Assembly: GCA_051453625.1 (NCBI GenBank)
Contig: JBOZIK010000001.1
Span: forward strand, 28,398,589-28,462,588
Length of the DNA: 64,000 nucleotides
Reading direction: 5' to 3'
Source: Welwitschia mirabilis
Lineage: Eukaryota > Gnetophyta > Gnetopsida > Welwitschiales
Shown here: positions 10,759 to 22,187 of the stretch, in pieces
Layout of the letters: the number at the start of each line of letters is the position of its first letter
How positions within the stretch are numbered: position 1 is the first letter of the stretch
Translations under genes and position numbers: made by a program
Notes under the pieces: model-generated
Told to the model about the DNA's origin: nothing
Seen by the model: only the letters and a program-made list of their open reading frames with translations
Database searches by the model: none

Positions 10759-11733
10759 CTAATTTGTATCTATGGAATCGGAGAATTCCTCTTCAGAGAG
10801 TGGCGGAGTCAAATTCAAATCCGGCAGACTAAGCCTCTTTTTTGGCGACGGTTTTCCTTCCGGATGCTCCGTAACTTCTACGTGTAGCGCAGCCTTCACC
10901 TCGACTTGCACGCTCACTGTGGCAGCTGCAGCTGAACTGTCGTTCAAACTTGTCTGCAGACACTCGTTGCTGCTGTTATCGTTACGAAGAGCAGAAGAGC
11001 GGTTATTGTTGTTCACAAAAGTAGAAGGCTTGTGTGTATCTAGAGCTGCGCATAGATGAAGAGACAGAGACGGCGACGCGGAAACGGCATGAGATCTCTT
11101 CTTATGCCCGCCGAACATCTGACCAGACGAATACCTGCTTCTGCGAATCGAAGAGTTATGATAACGCATCGACGATTCGTCTGCAGTAGCGGAGGAAGAA
11201 TGCGAAATCTCATGCTGGACATTACTAAGATTTTGGCTGATGCTCGCGTCCGGACACTGTTGTCGCAACTTCTTTAAACAGCTTGAGCGATGTCCGCCGA
11301 GCGCCTTCGAAGATGGTAACCTGCGTCCGCATGTCACGCATTCGAAGTGCTTTTCGGCAGGCCGAGAAGGAGGAAAAAACGCCGAATATTTCGCCTGGAG
11401 CGCCTTAGACTCCTCCTGAGTCTTGGCCTTAACTGAAAAGTTTATCATAGAAGTTTCTTTACTGTCATCCGGCGATCGGATTCCTTCAACTTCACGTGCT
11501 GCCTCCACCAGGAGCATCAGAGTATCTGAATCTTGTCTACTTTCTCTGTCACGATAGTCATGGGCATCAGAGTTACAGAGATGATCAGCAGAAGTATCGG
11601 CGCCTTTACGTGTAGGAATAGGAGAGGAAACCGACGACAGTTGATCTTCCCGAAAAGAAGGAGAAGGTTGTTCAATTTTTAGCGCTCCAGACCGCTGCCT
11701 TTTTGGGAATCCAACCTCAAGACGTTTTGCCAT
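10759..11733 (-). CDS. C2H2-type zinc-finger transcription factor with EAR repression motif (ZAT-like)
   Basis: Intronless frame of 324 residues from the chosen ATG at 11733 (MAKRLEVGF...). The frame is open for 69 more codons upstream to an ATG at 11940, but that extension is Cys/Phe-rich and looks like translated 5' leader. Residues 132-152 form the first finger, with Cys132, Cys135 and His148 and the plant-specific core SKALGGH (usually QALGGH). The fourth ligand is Cys152, not His. A second plant finger is half lost: SGQMFGGHKKRSH (about 203-215) is present but its cysteine pair is missing. A Leu/Ala-rich patch lies near residues 71-82. The C-terminus has DLNLTP (305-310), an EAR motif known in this family to recruit TOPLESS-type co-repressors. 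A nuclear stress or developmental repressor is inferred. The gene is CpG-rich, unlike its surroundings, which suggests it is maintained. Confidence 0.85.
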   Translation of the reverse strand: MAKRLEVGFPKRQRSGALKIEQPSPSFREDQLSSVSSPIPTRKGADTSADHLCNSDAHDYRDRESRQDSDTLMLLVEAAREVEGIRSPDDSKETSMINFSVKAKTQEESKALQAKYSAFFPPSRPAEKHFECVTCGRRLPSSKALGGHRSSCLKKLRQQCPDASISQNLSNVQHEISHSSSATADESSMRYHNSSIRRSRYSSGQMFGGHKKRSHAVSASPSLSLHLCAALDTHKPSTFVNNNNRSSALRNDNSSNECLQTSLNDSSAAAATVSVQVEVKAALHVEVTEHPEGKPSPKKRLSLPDLNLTPPLSEEEFSDSIDTN

Positions 11734-11971
11734 TCCTGCAAACAAATTAGCCACTGTTGACAAGAAGAAAAAGGGAGCTGCAACAGAAGAATGTCGAAGA
11801 ATACGAGAGACCCTGCATCTCTTTAAGTACTGTACCCTCAATGGCGTGGAGCTTTCACTTTCGTTGTCAAGTATGGTGAAAGTACAGTGGAAAGTGGAAG
11901 TACAGCACACATAACCGCACTTGTATGTCTTTGTTACCATTTATATCTATGTGAAGACTTATTAAAAATGG

Positions 11972-12028
11972 AAAAATCAAAATAAAATATGTGCCTTAAA
12001 AAATCAAAATAAAATATGTGCCTTAAAA
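11972..12028. repeat. 27-bp tandem duplication upstream of the zinc-finger gene
   Basis: Two nearly identical 27-base units containing AATCAAAATAAAATATGTGC lie head to tail, about 240-290 bases upstream of the chosen start. They are in the likely promoter or 5' leader of the minus-strand gene. A regulatory effect is possible but not shown by sequence. Confidence 0.75.
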
Positions 12029-12369
12029 CCTGTTAATGTGTGACTCTCTGCATGTCAAACATTTTACAGCTATTCTGGCGTTTCACAAAGATTTTTCTTT
12101 TTTTAACCTTTTTTCCATTTATGAGCCTTCAAAATTTATAATTGCTTTTCTTAATGTCTTGTGGCCATTCAAGGATATCAATTTTTCTTCTAATTTTGAC
12201 TTGTTAGACAGGTTTAACTTTCACTGATGGGCTTCGCTTTTCCTTGTTTTCATTATCATCATCACATAAAATCTTTTCTCAACTCAACGTACTTGTTGCT
12301 TATCGTCAAGCAGATATCGGAGAATATTCATGCATCGAAGATGATCTTTGATTGCATTCTTATCGCTTC

Positions 12370-12900
12370 CAATATGCGCGCCCCTCACTTTGCGGACCTC
12401 GGCAGACACGCCGGCGGATCAAGAAAAGGGAACACAGCCAAAACGCCAGAGCAGAAAAACAATCGCAAAGGAGAAGAAAAGAATAAGGAGAAGGAGAGAT
12501 GGCAGAAGCGGATGAGGAGAGATTGACAGCCCAAGAACGGGAACGGAGGCGATCGTTAGAGAAGATGACGCAGCAAAAAGAGAGGAACTCAGAACAACGA
12601 AGAGACGTCAAAGAGCTCACAGCGCATCAGAAACGTAGGAGGCAAGGACAATTTAGCAGATCAGCCAAGAGAGCGTTTTAGCGGAGCGCATCAGAAAGGG
12701 GGGAATGTTGAAACGGAGAGGACGGCACTTCGGAGAAAGGTGCCCATAGCGTCGCTGACAAGAGAGACGTCGCATCATAGTCAAGCGGGGCTCTGAAAAC
12801 AATCGGCACGAAACGGACGCGGCCAGAAGGGACGTCAAAGGAACGTTCACAGGAGCGAGTTTGCACGACGACATAACAATGAGGCCACATCACAAAGAAG
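12370..12900. other. CpG-rich block without a recognised gene
   Basis: This stretch is GC-rich and dense in CpG, while most of the window is CpG-depleted. On the plus strand, 12499-12681 is open from an ATG and encodes 60 residues that are very rich in Glu, Arg, Gln and Lys (MAEADEERL...), a charged helical composition. The minus strand is also open for 86-107 codons, so coding direction is undecided. It sits upstream of the LINE fragment at 13030 and could be an unmethylated promoter or first exon, or a repeat 5' region. No family is recognised. Confidence 0.4.
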
Positions 12901-13029
12901 AGGAGAATACTGACATTAAAATGTAACGTAAAAAATTTATTCATTACAGATTGTCTCCCATTTATCCTCGAGTTAACCGAGAAAATTAGATCATGGACCA
13001 CAAAATTCTTATTGTATGCGGGCAGATGT

Positions 13030-14257
13030 ATGTTGATTAAAGTTGTGCTTCAATCTTTATCCTCCTTTTGGTGCATGGTTTTCATCCTCCCAAACAAAGT
13101 TCTACNNNNNNNNNNAGCCCCAATAGCTTGGCAAAGGGTTAGTAAAATCTAATCAACACTAATTCGCTGGATTGGAAAGCCTCAGGAAAACCTTTCTTCA
13201 CAGCTTCAGTCTATCAACATTTAAAGGGTCAAAATCCAAAGGCAGAATGGTCTGACTTACACTCCCAAAATATTCCTTCATTTCATGCCTGGCTTACAAT
13301 AAGAGGTTGTATACTAAAGATAAAATCCTCAAGATAGGCATTCAAATAGACCCGATTTGTGCGTTGTGTGGCATGACAAAAGAATCCAGAAATCACCTCT
13401 TTTTTGAATGTTCCCCTTTTGCTCTCCTCCTTAGGACAGTTTTAAATCTTGCTAGTATTTGCCCCCCAACAGCCTCCTAGAAGGATGTACAGATTTAGAT
13501 AAAGCAGAAAGTCGGATCAAAAGATTCATAGCACAATATTACTAAATTTCTCATCACTTCTTGTATTTATCGTGTGTAGCAAGCTAGAAATGAAAAAATC
13601 TTTAGGAGAAAAGATATCCAAATCGGGTAGATCATCAAAGAAATCAAATTCCATCTTTCCATTAAGGTGATGTCGATTCAAAAGCTCAAAGACTCGTAGA
13701 AAAATTGGGTGTGGTGTCAGACAGTGGGTATTACTCCTCTTTTGATGAGGTGATATCCATCTTCTTTTTCATGTTTATTCATTTCTCAGGAGTGAAGGTC
13801 TCTTGATATGATCAAGGAGCCAGTATCTTTTACTGATTAGAAGAATCTGGTTTATTTTTCTTCCATTTTTTGTATCCCTGGCTCCCAAAAATGTTTGATG
13901 GATAATTTGTCTCTTACTGGGTGTTGTTCTCTCCACTGAAGCAGCTCAAAAACACTAGGCCCCTATGCCTAATTTTTTCCGAGCCTTAGTAAGAGCTTTG
14001 TAGAACTAGATATGGTCCAACGACATTTGGATAATTAAATATCTTTAGGGAAAATCTGAAGCGGTTGAGACTGAGATCACATTCCAGGCTTCGGTTTAAA
14101 TTTGTTGGGTTTTGTATATTATGCCCTGTTTTTTTCTTTTAGGTTGCTCAGCCTTTGTTTGTGCATTTTCTTACTGTATCTGTTTGTGTTATAACTTACA
14201 CGTTTCCAATAATGAAGTTTGTTTACAATTTCATTCCGGAAAAAAATGTACCATGGG
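13030..14257 (+). pseudogene. 3' part of an L1-type LINE (RT C-terminus, zf-RVT, tail)
   Basis: The plus strand before the 10-N gap (13106-13115) reads 'LIKVVLQSLS' and 'LPNK', matching the same region of the LINE at 36410-36480. After the gap come the C-terminal RT segment and a zinc-finger region with CALCGM...RNHLFFECSP (13350-13420), the zf-RVT pattern of plant LINEs. The element ends near 14250 with an AATGAA...TTCATT hairpin and an A-run. Stops and frameshifts make it non-functional. Its 5' part is missing, as is usual for truncated LINE insertions. Confidence 0.7.
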
Positions 14258-16678
14258 ATTTTTCTCGCACTTCATTTTTTATTTTTTATTTTTTATTTTT
14301 TTAATGCAACCAATATTTTAACGTTGATCATTCATGTTGTTGTTTATCTCCATAGACTTTTTAGTTTTATATTAATACATTACAAGAAATAGCAATACTG
14401 ATAGAGCTAATATAGACAAAAATCAATCTATTTTCAAACAAACATTATAGGTTTTAGTATTTTGAAATTGACTCATTAATAAAGTCTCTCATGAAAATTA
14501 ATGTATCTATGACATTAATGATACTAAGATCTATCCTTTTAGGCAGCTTATTTACTTTGACAAAAGCCACTTGAATGAAATGATAGAATTCTATCGTCAG
14601 GTTTGTAATATTTTAATTTTAACCTTAACAAATCTCTCCCTTTATTCACAACTCAATGTACTTATCAACAAAATATTCTATTCTAGTATGAGGGTATATA
14701 AAAAAACATCTCTTTTTTCTAATCAAACAATTCCATCAAAAGGCTTATCAATAATATTCGAGTATTTAACATTAGTTATAAATTATTATTTATCATTATG
14801 ATTATGCATCAAAATGTTTTATTTAACTTATAAAATAAGTCATTCCATGAAGTCATCTGATAAGTCTCTCTAGCATTCATTATTCAACATCCTATCACAA
14901 TAGCTTCACTTAATTTTTCATAACCTCGTATGTCTACATAATCTTCAACAAGATTAACTTTAATAATTTTTTTTAGAAAATCCACTTAGTCTAATTTCTT
15001 GTTCACTTTCATTCCTCATAAACATTACATAAAATGTGAATTCTTTATCACTATTATGGGTTTTTGACATTTATCTCATATGCTTAACTTCTTGTGGTTG
15101 AGATCACTTTTTGAAGTTGTTCATATAAACTTCACTCTTGATGTATAGTTGTCATTCATTTAATATTTCCTAATTTTATTTATCTTTCTTTTTAGATTAA
15201 GCTTCATGATGTGGCTTTTCTATCACCTTTCTTATGCTACTATTTATGTTTACTATGTCCACCTTCATGGGTTTTCCCCAGATGTTTTGGTGTTTTACAT
15301 ATTTTTCTGGGTGTCTAAGTGTCTAACAGTAAGATATATAAACTTGTCTAGTAACTACGTATCTAACTAATCTAAGATTGGGTGTTAAAGATTTTCTTTT
15401 TTCTTTTACATGTTTAACTCTATACATAATTCTCTATATACAACTATGGTTGGCCTAACACCTTTGCATTGCATGTTTCTAGTTATATGAAGCTTAGGTA
15501 TATAACATTTTTATGTCTATGATGTTAAATTCAAAATTTTAGATCAATAAAATCCTTAGTATTACATGTGTATGATGTTTGGAAGTATGGCAAATGATAT
15601 TCCACTTCCAATGAATGTTGCTTACAAGAGCCTATAATTATGGAATCATGTTTTTAAGTAAAAGCACTAACATTTTGTGCTATTTCTTTATTTGATTTTC
15701 ATCCTTATTTCTCTCTAATCTCTCTCATAGCATAGGGAATAATATACAAAAAATCTTAATGTTTAAACTTGAGAATTTTTTCATCAAATCATAGTAAAAG
15801 TTTGTAAACTATGGTGTGAATACTACTAGAACCCTAGATTTGAAATAAACTACCCTCAAAATGAAACATAGCTGCTATAAAGTTTTAAAAAACAAATAGT
15901 TCTCATTCTTAAACTTCTATATGGGATATAAAATTTATACCAACTCAACTAAAGGATTCTTCACTTATACCATTTTAGAAATACATGTGGTGGATTATCA
16001 AGATAACATACAATGATGAAGTTAAGACAAAATTAAGAAAAAAAAAAAAAAGGAAATGTTATAGAATAAAATAATAAAAATAAAATAGTTTTTTCCAACA
16101 ATTTAGCATTACAATAGTAAAGATGATGACAAATCTATGACATGTTAGTAATAGTAATAACAATGACCACAACACCTTTATTAAAGTATGTATCAATTTT
16201 ATATATAATTTAAGATTAGGGTTTTCTCATTAAGATTTTTGTCCTAATTAATTATTAAGTGCCTTTTTAATAAATTGAAATTCTAGATTAGTTAGAAAAA
16301 ATACTTGACTTATATGTTAAGAAATCTAACTTGTTATAATTATCATACAAAGCTTTAAAATCAAATAAGAAATCACACATAACTTTGCATGCAAGGTATA
16401 TCATATATTTTAATTACTTCTATTGAGTGAAAAACTTAACAATATTCTACTATGAAAAGTAACCAAATTATCATGCTAAAGAAAAGTATAGAGAAATGTA
16501 TGATAACAAGACCATTAGAGCCCCATGCATCATTATGTCAATTCATCTACATGTTCAATGTGTTTAGAATAGGGTCACAAATTTATATTAGAGAAGATTG
16601 CACACAGTTATCCATGCCTATGATGTGAAATGAAGTGCCAAAGAGAGTTAAGAGTACGAAGGTGAATACATAACTTGT
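14258..16678. other. AT-rich intergenic DNA, nothing recognised
   Basis: No coding region or element boundary is supported. There are open frames of up to 76 codons (for example 14571-14801), but they have low-complexity composition and no recognisable motifs. An A-run at 16030-16050 may mark an old retroposon end. Confidence 0.45.
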
Positions 16679-17056
16679 TTTACCTAGACATGCAATCCCT
16701 TTTTCCTGGGCATCTATCTTATTTACCCAGGTACATAGCCTTCTTTACTTGAGTACATAGCATCATTTACTTAGGATTTTGAAACTTTAAACCACTATAG
16801 GTAAGATTATTAGCCAACAATCTATAAACAACTATATCTTATCTAATGATACCTTCAATAATCCTATAATTTATACAAGAAAACTAAGGTCACTAAGATT
16901 CCAAAAATTTCTAATTAACATGCCCCAAATATAATAAGTATACCATCTGGATATTATCTACATCATAGTTGTATATATTTAACTAATAATGGATGTATAT
17001 GTTTAACTAAAGATAGCTATCTTTGTTTATCTAATAATAGCCACATAGGTATGTTT
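16679..17056. repeat. Two degenerate tandem arrays with 22-26 base units
   Basis: At 16679-16776 about five units of the form TTTAC(C/T)(C/T)(A/G)GGTACATAGC follow each other. At about 16966-17056 about four units of the form GTATATGTTTAACTAATAATGG follow. The unit phrase CTAATAATAGCCACATAGGT (17031-17050) recurs exactly at 51152-51171. Function is unknown. They lie directly before a LINE ORF1 and could belong to its 5' region. Confidence 0.5.
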
Positions 17057-17099
17057 TTAACTAGAGAAGAAGGTGAGTGCTCTGTAATTAACTAGGATT

Positions 17100-19440
17100 T
17101 TGGCACTAGGATAGGAAGAAGTGGAGATCATTCCTAGTTGTGCATGTAACTATAAGTCATTGCATATAGTGTGATTTGAAGCAACAATTCAGCAATTATA
17201 ATTAGATATCAGTCTTGACAGAAGTTTGGTCTTGTAAATTAGGAAGGCAAGCCCATTATCAAAGAATAGCTATGAGTTGTGATGGAAACAAGGCTAGAAA
17301 AATGGCAAACCCACCCGCTGAAGGAAAGCCAAGCCTTCCATATGCTAAAGATAACCAACTAGAGTTGGAAATCTAGAGAAGAAAGGAGCTTAGCAAAGTA
17401 GAATCTTTGTAGAACCTCTCTTAAGTAGAAAATGATTTAACTAGGAAGGGATAGAAATCTAATAAACCATAGAAATAAATACATCCATAATAGAGGAAAG
17501 CCATTGAGTAAAATTACTTCAAAAAGTGCTAAAGGCTTAAGAGATGAAATTTAGGTATATACTAGTAGGAACGTTTAGTGGTAGAACCCCTACCAAGAGA
17601 AAAATATAGGCGTCGACTCTGAATGCTTTGGTAGATATGATGCTAGACTTAGATCCCATAAAAGAACACAATTTCTTCTTTGTTTTATCTAATGACAAAA
17701 ATAGAAATGCAATAGAAGCCATGATGATTTGAAGGGAAGACAATCTCATAATGCAACTAGAATAATGGTATTTATGATATCATTTTGGACAATACATGAA
17801 GATAGGAAAATACAAGTTAAAATAGTGGCTTGCCATTTGGATATGGATGCTAGGCTTACCTATAGAATTTTGGAATGAATCTTTTCTAAGTAGTATAGAA
17901 TTAATCTTTGGTGAAATTATAATAACCAACCAAATCATGGCCAAATGCATGCTAACATTAAATGCAAAAATGTTTGTAAGGATGGTGGATGACACACATC
18001 TAGTCTTCCAAATTGAACTCCAAGGATTACATGGAAAATTTAAGCAATAACTAATCCATGAGAATGTGTCAAATATGAGTAGGACATGTATGCAAAGGGA
18101 ACACATGTCATTGCATTATAATAAATATCACAAGAGAACATCATAGGATATATCTTAGAGAAAGAACCAACAACAAAGAAGAGAACATAGAAAATAGAAT
18201 ACTTTTCTTTTCAAAGAAAAGGCTACACAAAATTGAGAAGAAAAAGGAATAGAGGCATATGGAAAGAGAACCATATCATAGATGAAGGGGTATAAGAAAT
18301 GACAAGCCAAAAAAATAAATTATAACAAGACTATGAAAAGTCCCAAGGGTAAAAGGGGCAGACAACAAATAGAATAAGGAAGATCAGTTCAAGAAATAAA
18401 ATTAACTTGAGAGGTTTTGAAAAAGCAATCTCCTAACATAACAAGCAAAATTGGGACTAAGAACTAGCTACTGCAAGAAGGAAAAACAAGAAGTATCTTG
18501 AAAAACAACCAGGGAAGGAACAAAAGTGAAAATTGTGCTAACTACTAGTGGAAAAACTGAGGCCATAGAAAAGAAGAAGGGAAGAAGAATTACAAATATT
18601 AAAATAGAGGTCCAAGGTAAATCTTGAGGGAGGGAAGTCTCAAAAAATCATTCAAAAGGGACTGGGAAGGGACTCAATTTAGGAAAGAATTTAGAAAGGC
18701 ACTACACAAGATGTAGAAAACATAACCCAAGAGAGTTTAGATAAATTATGTAAGATGGAGCCCAAAAAAAAGCTCATACTAAAATGGACGTAGCTAATGG
18801 AAATAGCAAATGAGGAGAAAATGGACGTAATATTTATACAAGAATTAAATATTAAAGATTCTAATGGGAAATTAAATGGTTGGAAGAGTGAATGGGAGAA
18901 ATAAAATAGTTGAAGTGGAGGCTTAGTAATCTTTTAAAAAAATAATCTCTCTTTTCAAATTAAAATCAAGGAAGAATACATGCTAGTCATTTATGGGGAA
19001 TCACTTAATCTTCTAAGTGTATAGGGCCTAACCACATAATAGAATAGACCAAACTTTAGGAAAAACATACTAGAAGTAGTAAAGAGAGGAGAATGGGTTA
19101 TGGGGGATGACCAAAACTTGATCTATAGCTCAAAAGAGTGAACAAGTGGTAAGATGAGCTGAGAAAAGTAAGACTTCTTCAGAAAAGTAGAGGATGTTAG
19201 ACACATGATAGAGATTCCAATTCTATTTACATGATTCATATGAAAATTCCCTAGAGCAAAACACTCTTTGAAAGAATTACACTTAGATATATTTCTAATA
19301 GCATAATAGATCTAGGCATCAGATGCTTCCCCTAGGAAATCCTTCTCATGGATTATGTCAAATCATCAACCTATAATCTATCTATGAATGGGGAATAGAC
19401 TTCTCTACATCCTCTCCTTTCAAGTTAAAAAACTTTGACA
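17100..19440 (+). pseudogene. L1-type LINE: ORF1 (DUF4283-like) and endonuclease, RT missing
   Basis: Near 17840-18050 the plus strand reads a DUF4283-type segment containing 'LGLPIEFWNESF' followed by an 'ITNQIMAKCMLTLNAKMFVRM' style strand pattern, typical of plant LINE ORF1. A long Lys/Glu/Arg-rich linker follows (18170-18780). From 18800 an apurinic endonuclease-type region is legible: 'VIFIQELNIK', 'GEWVMGDDQNLI', 'SSKE.TSGK' and a terminal 'SDHQPI' type block near 19360 (read as SNHQPI, so the usual Asp is lost). The endonuclease would nick target DNA in a live element. Stops are frequent and no RT follows 19440, so it is a dead 3'-truncated copy. Confidence 0.65.
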
Positions 19441-22187
19441 CTGCTAGAACTTTGATCTATTAAAGTATTTGTTTTAATAAACAATTCAAATGAAAGGTAA
19501 GAAATACCTTTGATGAAAAATTACTTCATTTCATTTCCTTCGATTTTCTTTCGCAGTCTCCTTTCATGCTTCATTCTTCAACCAATTAGAGCAACGGATT
19601 CAAATTTCATCCTTTAACTGATTGAAGTGACAGATTTAGATTTCATATTTCAATCAATCAAAAAAAGAACTTTGACACCAATGGCATCCTGAAGAGTTCA
19701 ACTCTTTCTCTCACTAGATATTTCATTTCTAAACATTTTAATTTTTTTAAATTTTTTATTTTTTTTTTTTTGAGGGTAGCATACCTACAACTCATCTTAA
19801 GAAACACAGTGTAGGTTGTTGAAGCTCAAACTATAGCCAAACCACCTAAGAAAGATATCTTAGGTTCATAATACAAATGATATTTTCTAGAAAGTGTAAT
19901 GCTGATTTTGCTCATCTGATGTGAGAGACAGCACAAGAGTCAAAACTTCAAGGGAAGATCAATTCTATAGTTCATATCTAGTAGGCACGGACCTCCTCTT
20001 CAACACCGCCAAAGTTCACGACTACTTATTGTAATGTATATGTTTTCTGATTTAAATTTGTTGCAATCTCATATTTGTCTTTTCTTTGAACTAAATGAAT
20101 GCATAGCTTTACAAAGCGGTACTTGGTAACATTTTTAGAATAGACAGATGGGGCCCTCACAAGTTTTCCATGTTGATGAAGCATTTTTAGTGCCAGGTGA
20201 AGAACCCTGATGCTTATTATGCAATGAGTTTGTCAATGCTTCCCACTTTTTGGTTTTTGGACAATTGGATAACTTTGCAATAGGTTTTAAGATTTTTCCT
20301 TTTTTTCCTTCCATCCTCTTTTGCATTTCAAAACCTTCAACTAATGACCACTCTGAAATTAGTATATGATAGGGTCCGGGTGATAGTCTACACTACTTAT
20401 TTTCCAACAGCGAGTCCATAACGAGCAAAATCACAACAAATACTAATATGTGTCAAATACAAAAATAAAAGAAGGGACTGACTCTATAGGTTATAAAGAG
20501 TAGAATTAGGTGAAACAAAGGCAACCAGTAACCATACCAGTATAATACACTCTTTCCACTGCAGAAATGTTAGGGAGTTTTATATACATAGGAAAAGAAT
20601 GATAAGAAGAAATTCTAACAATCAATTTCTGATCAGCAAAGACAGATGTAATGTTATGCATTTCAAATCTTAGCCTTCTCTGTCTTCTCTAATATGTGCC
20701 TATTCACCATGGTATTTATTTCTAACATAGATTTCATCTTATATTTTTTGCGTTTATTAGATGTCTAATTGATATTTATTTTAGGAAGGTTTGTCTTCAT
20801 TTGAAAATTGGGAACCATAGAAGTTGATTAGGGTTGAGAATGGGTCTGAAGAATGAAATAACCAATTTCAAATAATCACAAGCTCACCAAGCAAGGTTAT
20901 GAAGTCCACTTACACAAGGAATTTAGAAGTTCAAGATAATCTCAAAACAAATACAAATAGATGAAATGCAATTAGAAACAAAAAAAGCTTTGTTTAATCA
21001 AACAAATGATGGGAAATAATAAAGCGCGAGCTCTAACCTAAGTGAATATGAGCAATTAAGTGAGTGTGGGCATCTGTATATTTTCTAACGATATAAATGA
21101 CATTTTCCTACATGAATCTTACTTATGCATATCCTGACTATGCCTTTAGGTAGCTGTTTTGATTACATCTAGAGTTGAGACTTAGGTGCTTCAGATTCTT
21201 GATATGGTTTCAGATGTACTTAGCTTAAAGAATGTTTATTAAGTTGATTTTTAGGCTTGAAATATAGCACAGCCCACTGGATGATATGTCTTAGGTCTTA
21301 ACTGAATTGTCACCATCATGAGCACTTTTGTCTCGTCTATTTGGGTTAGGTCTTAACAGAAATAACAGTTTCTGTGGCCTAGCAGAAAATATTTTGATGC
21401 CTATTATGTGATGCACATCCTTGTTACAAACACTTTGTAATTCCTGAAGTTCCCTAACTTCCACTGAGTTGTACTAGAAAGAAATTTTCTTGTGTCACCT
21501 CATGCCCCACAAGTGTTAACACATCCTTTTGGTTTGTGAATGAAAACATGAGATCAAACCTTAGATAGTATATATTTGTTTTATTGAAATGGACATATCT
21601 GCCATTCTTTTTTCACAATAATGAATATTCAATGGATTTGACAAACGTTCTAATTCTTAAAAAAGTCAGAGATTGTAGTCCCTACTAAAGTATGAAGGTG
21701 TTACGTTTGTCTTCATTCACAAACAAATCCTATTGACACCAGTGATGACAATCTTAGAAGACTGCCTTTTTAAATTACACATGTTGTTTTTGGGATCCTC
21801 TAATGCTTTGTTGCCTTCTATCACTTCCTAAGGCTTACAGTGCGCCTTGACACCTAGTATTTCAAGGCAGAAAGGAAAGTGTAGATAACCAGCATAGCAG
21901 GTTCTGTGCTCTGATGCTCAAATTTCAAGAGTATTACTCCTTTCATATATGTAACTTCAGTCATTCAAAAAAATGGTTTTCTCTTATATATTAGCATAAG
22001 CAAGGGCCATGCTACCAGCAAACAATGCTCCTGAAAATTAAGGACATATCCTGAAAGGCCGAGGGATTAATCCCTTTGGAAAAAGGGAAGAATGTTGATA
22101 TTCTGTGTTCTGCCCGTGACCAACAAGGCAGTTTTCTTCCCACCTGCATTCCACAGGAATCATAACAGAGCTGAAACAAGAACGAAC
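19441..22187. other. Intergenic DNA, nothing firmly recognised
   Basis: A minus-strand open frame at 20135-20326 (63 codons, Lys-, Asn- and Ser-rich, containing 'NCPKTKKWEAL') is more protein-like than its surroundings but matches no family I recognise. The remainder has no supported exon. The stretch just left of 22188 would be the 3' flank of the TauE/SafE gene. Confidence 0.4.

Noticed and set aside
10772-11277. Plus-strand and second minus-strand open frames overlapping the zinc-finger gene
   Set aside because: They are shadow frames of a GC-rich exon; the minus-strand frame with finger and EAR motifs is the real one.
16020-16060. A-run as the end of a retrogene
   Set aside because: No coding homology was found upstream and no target duplication could be defined.
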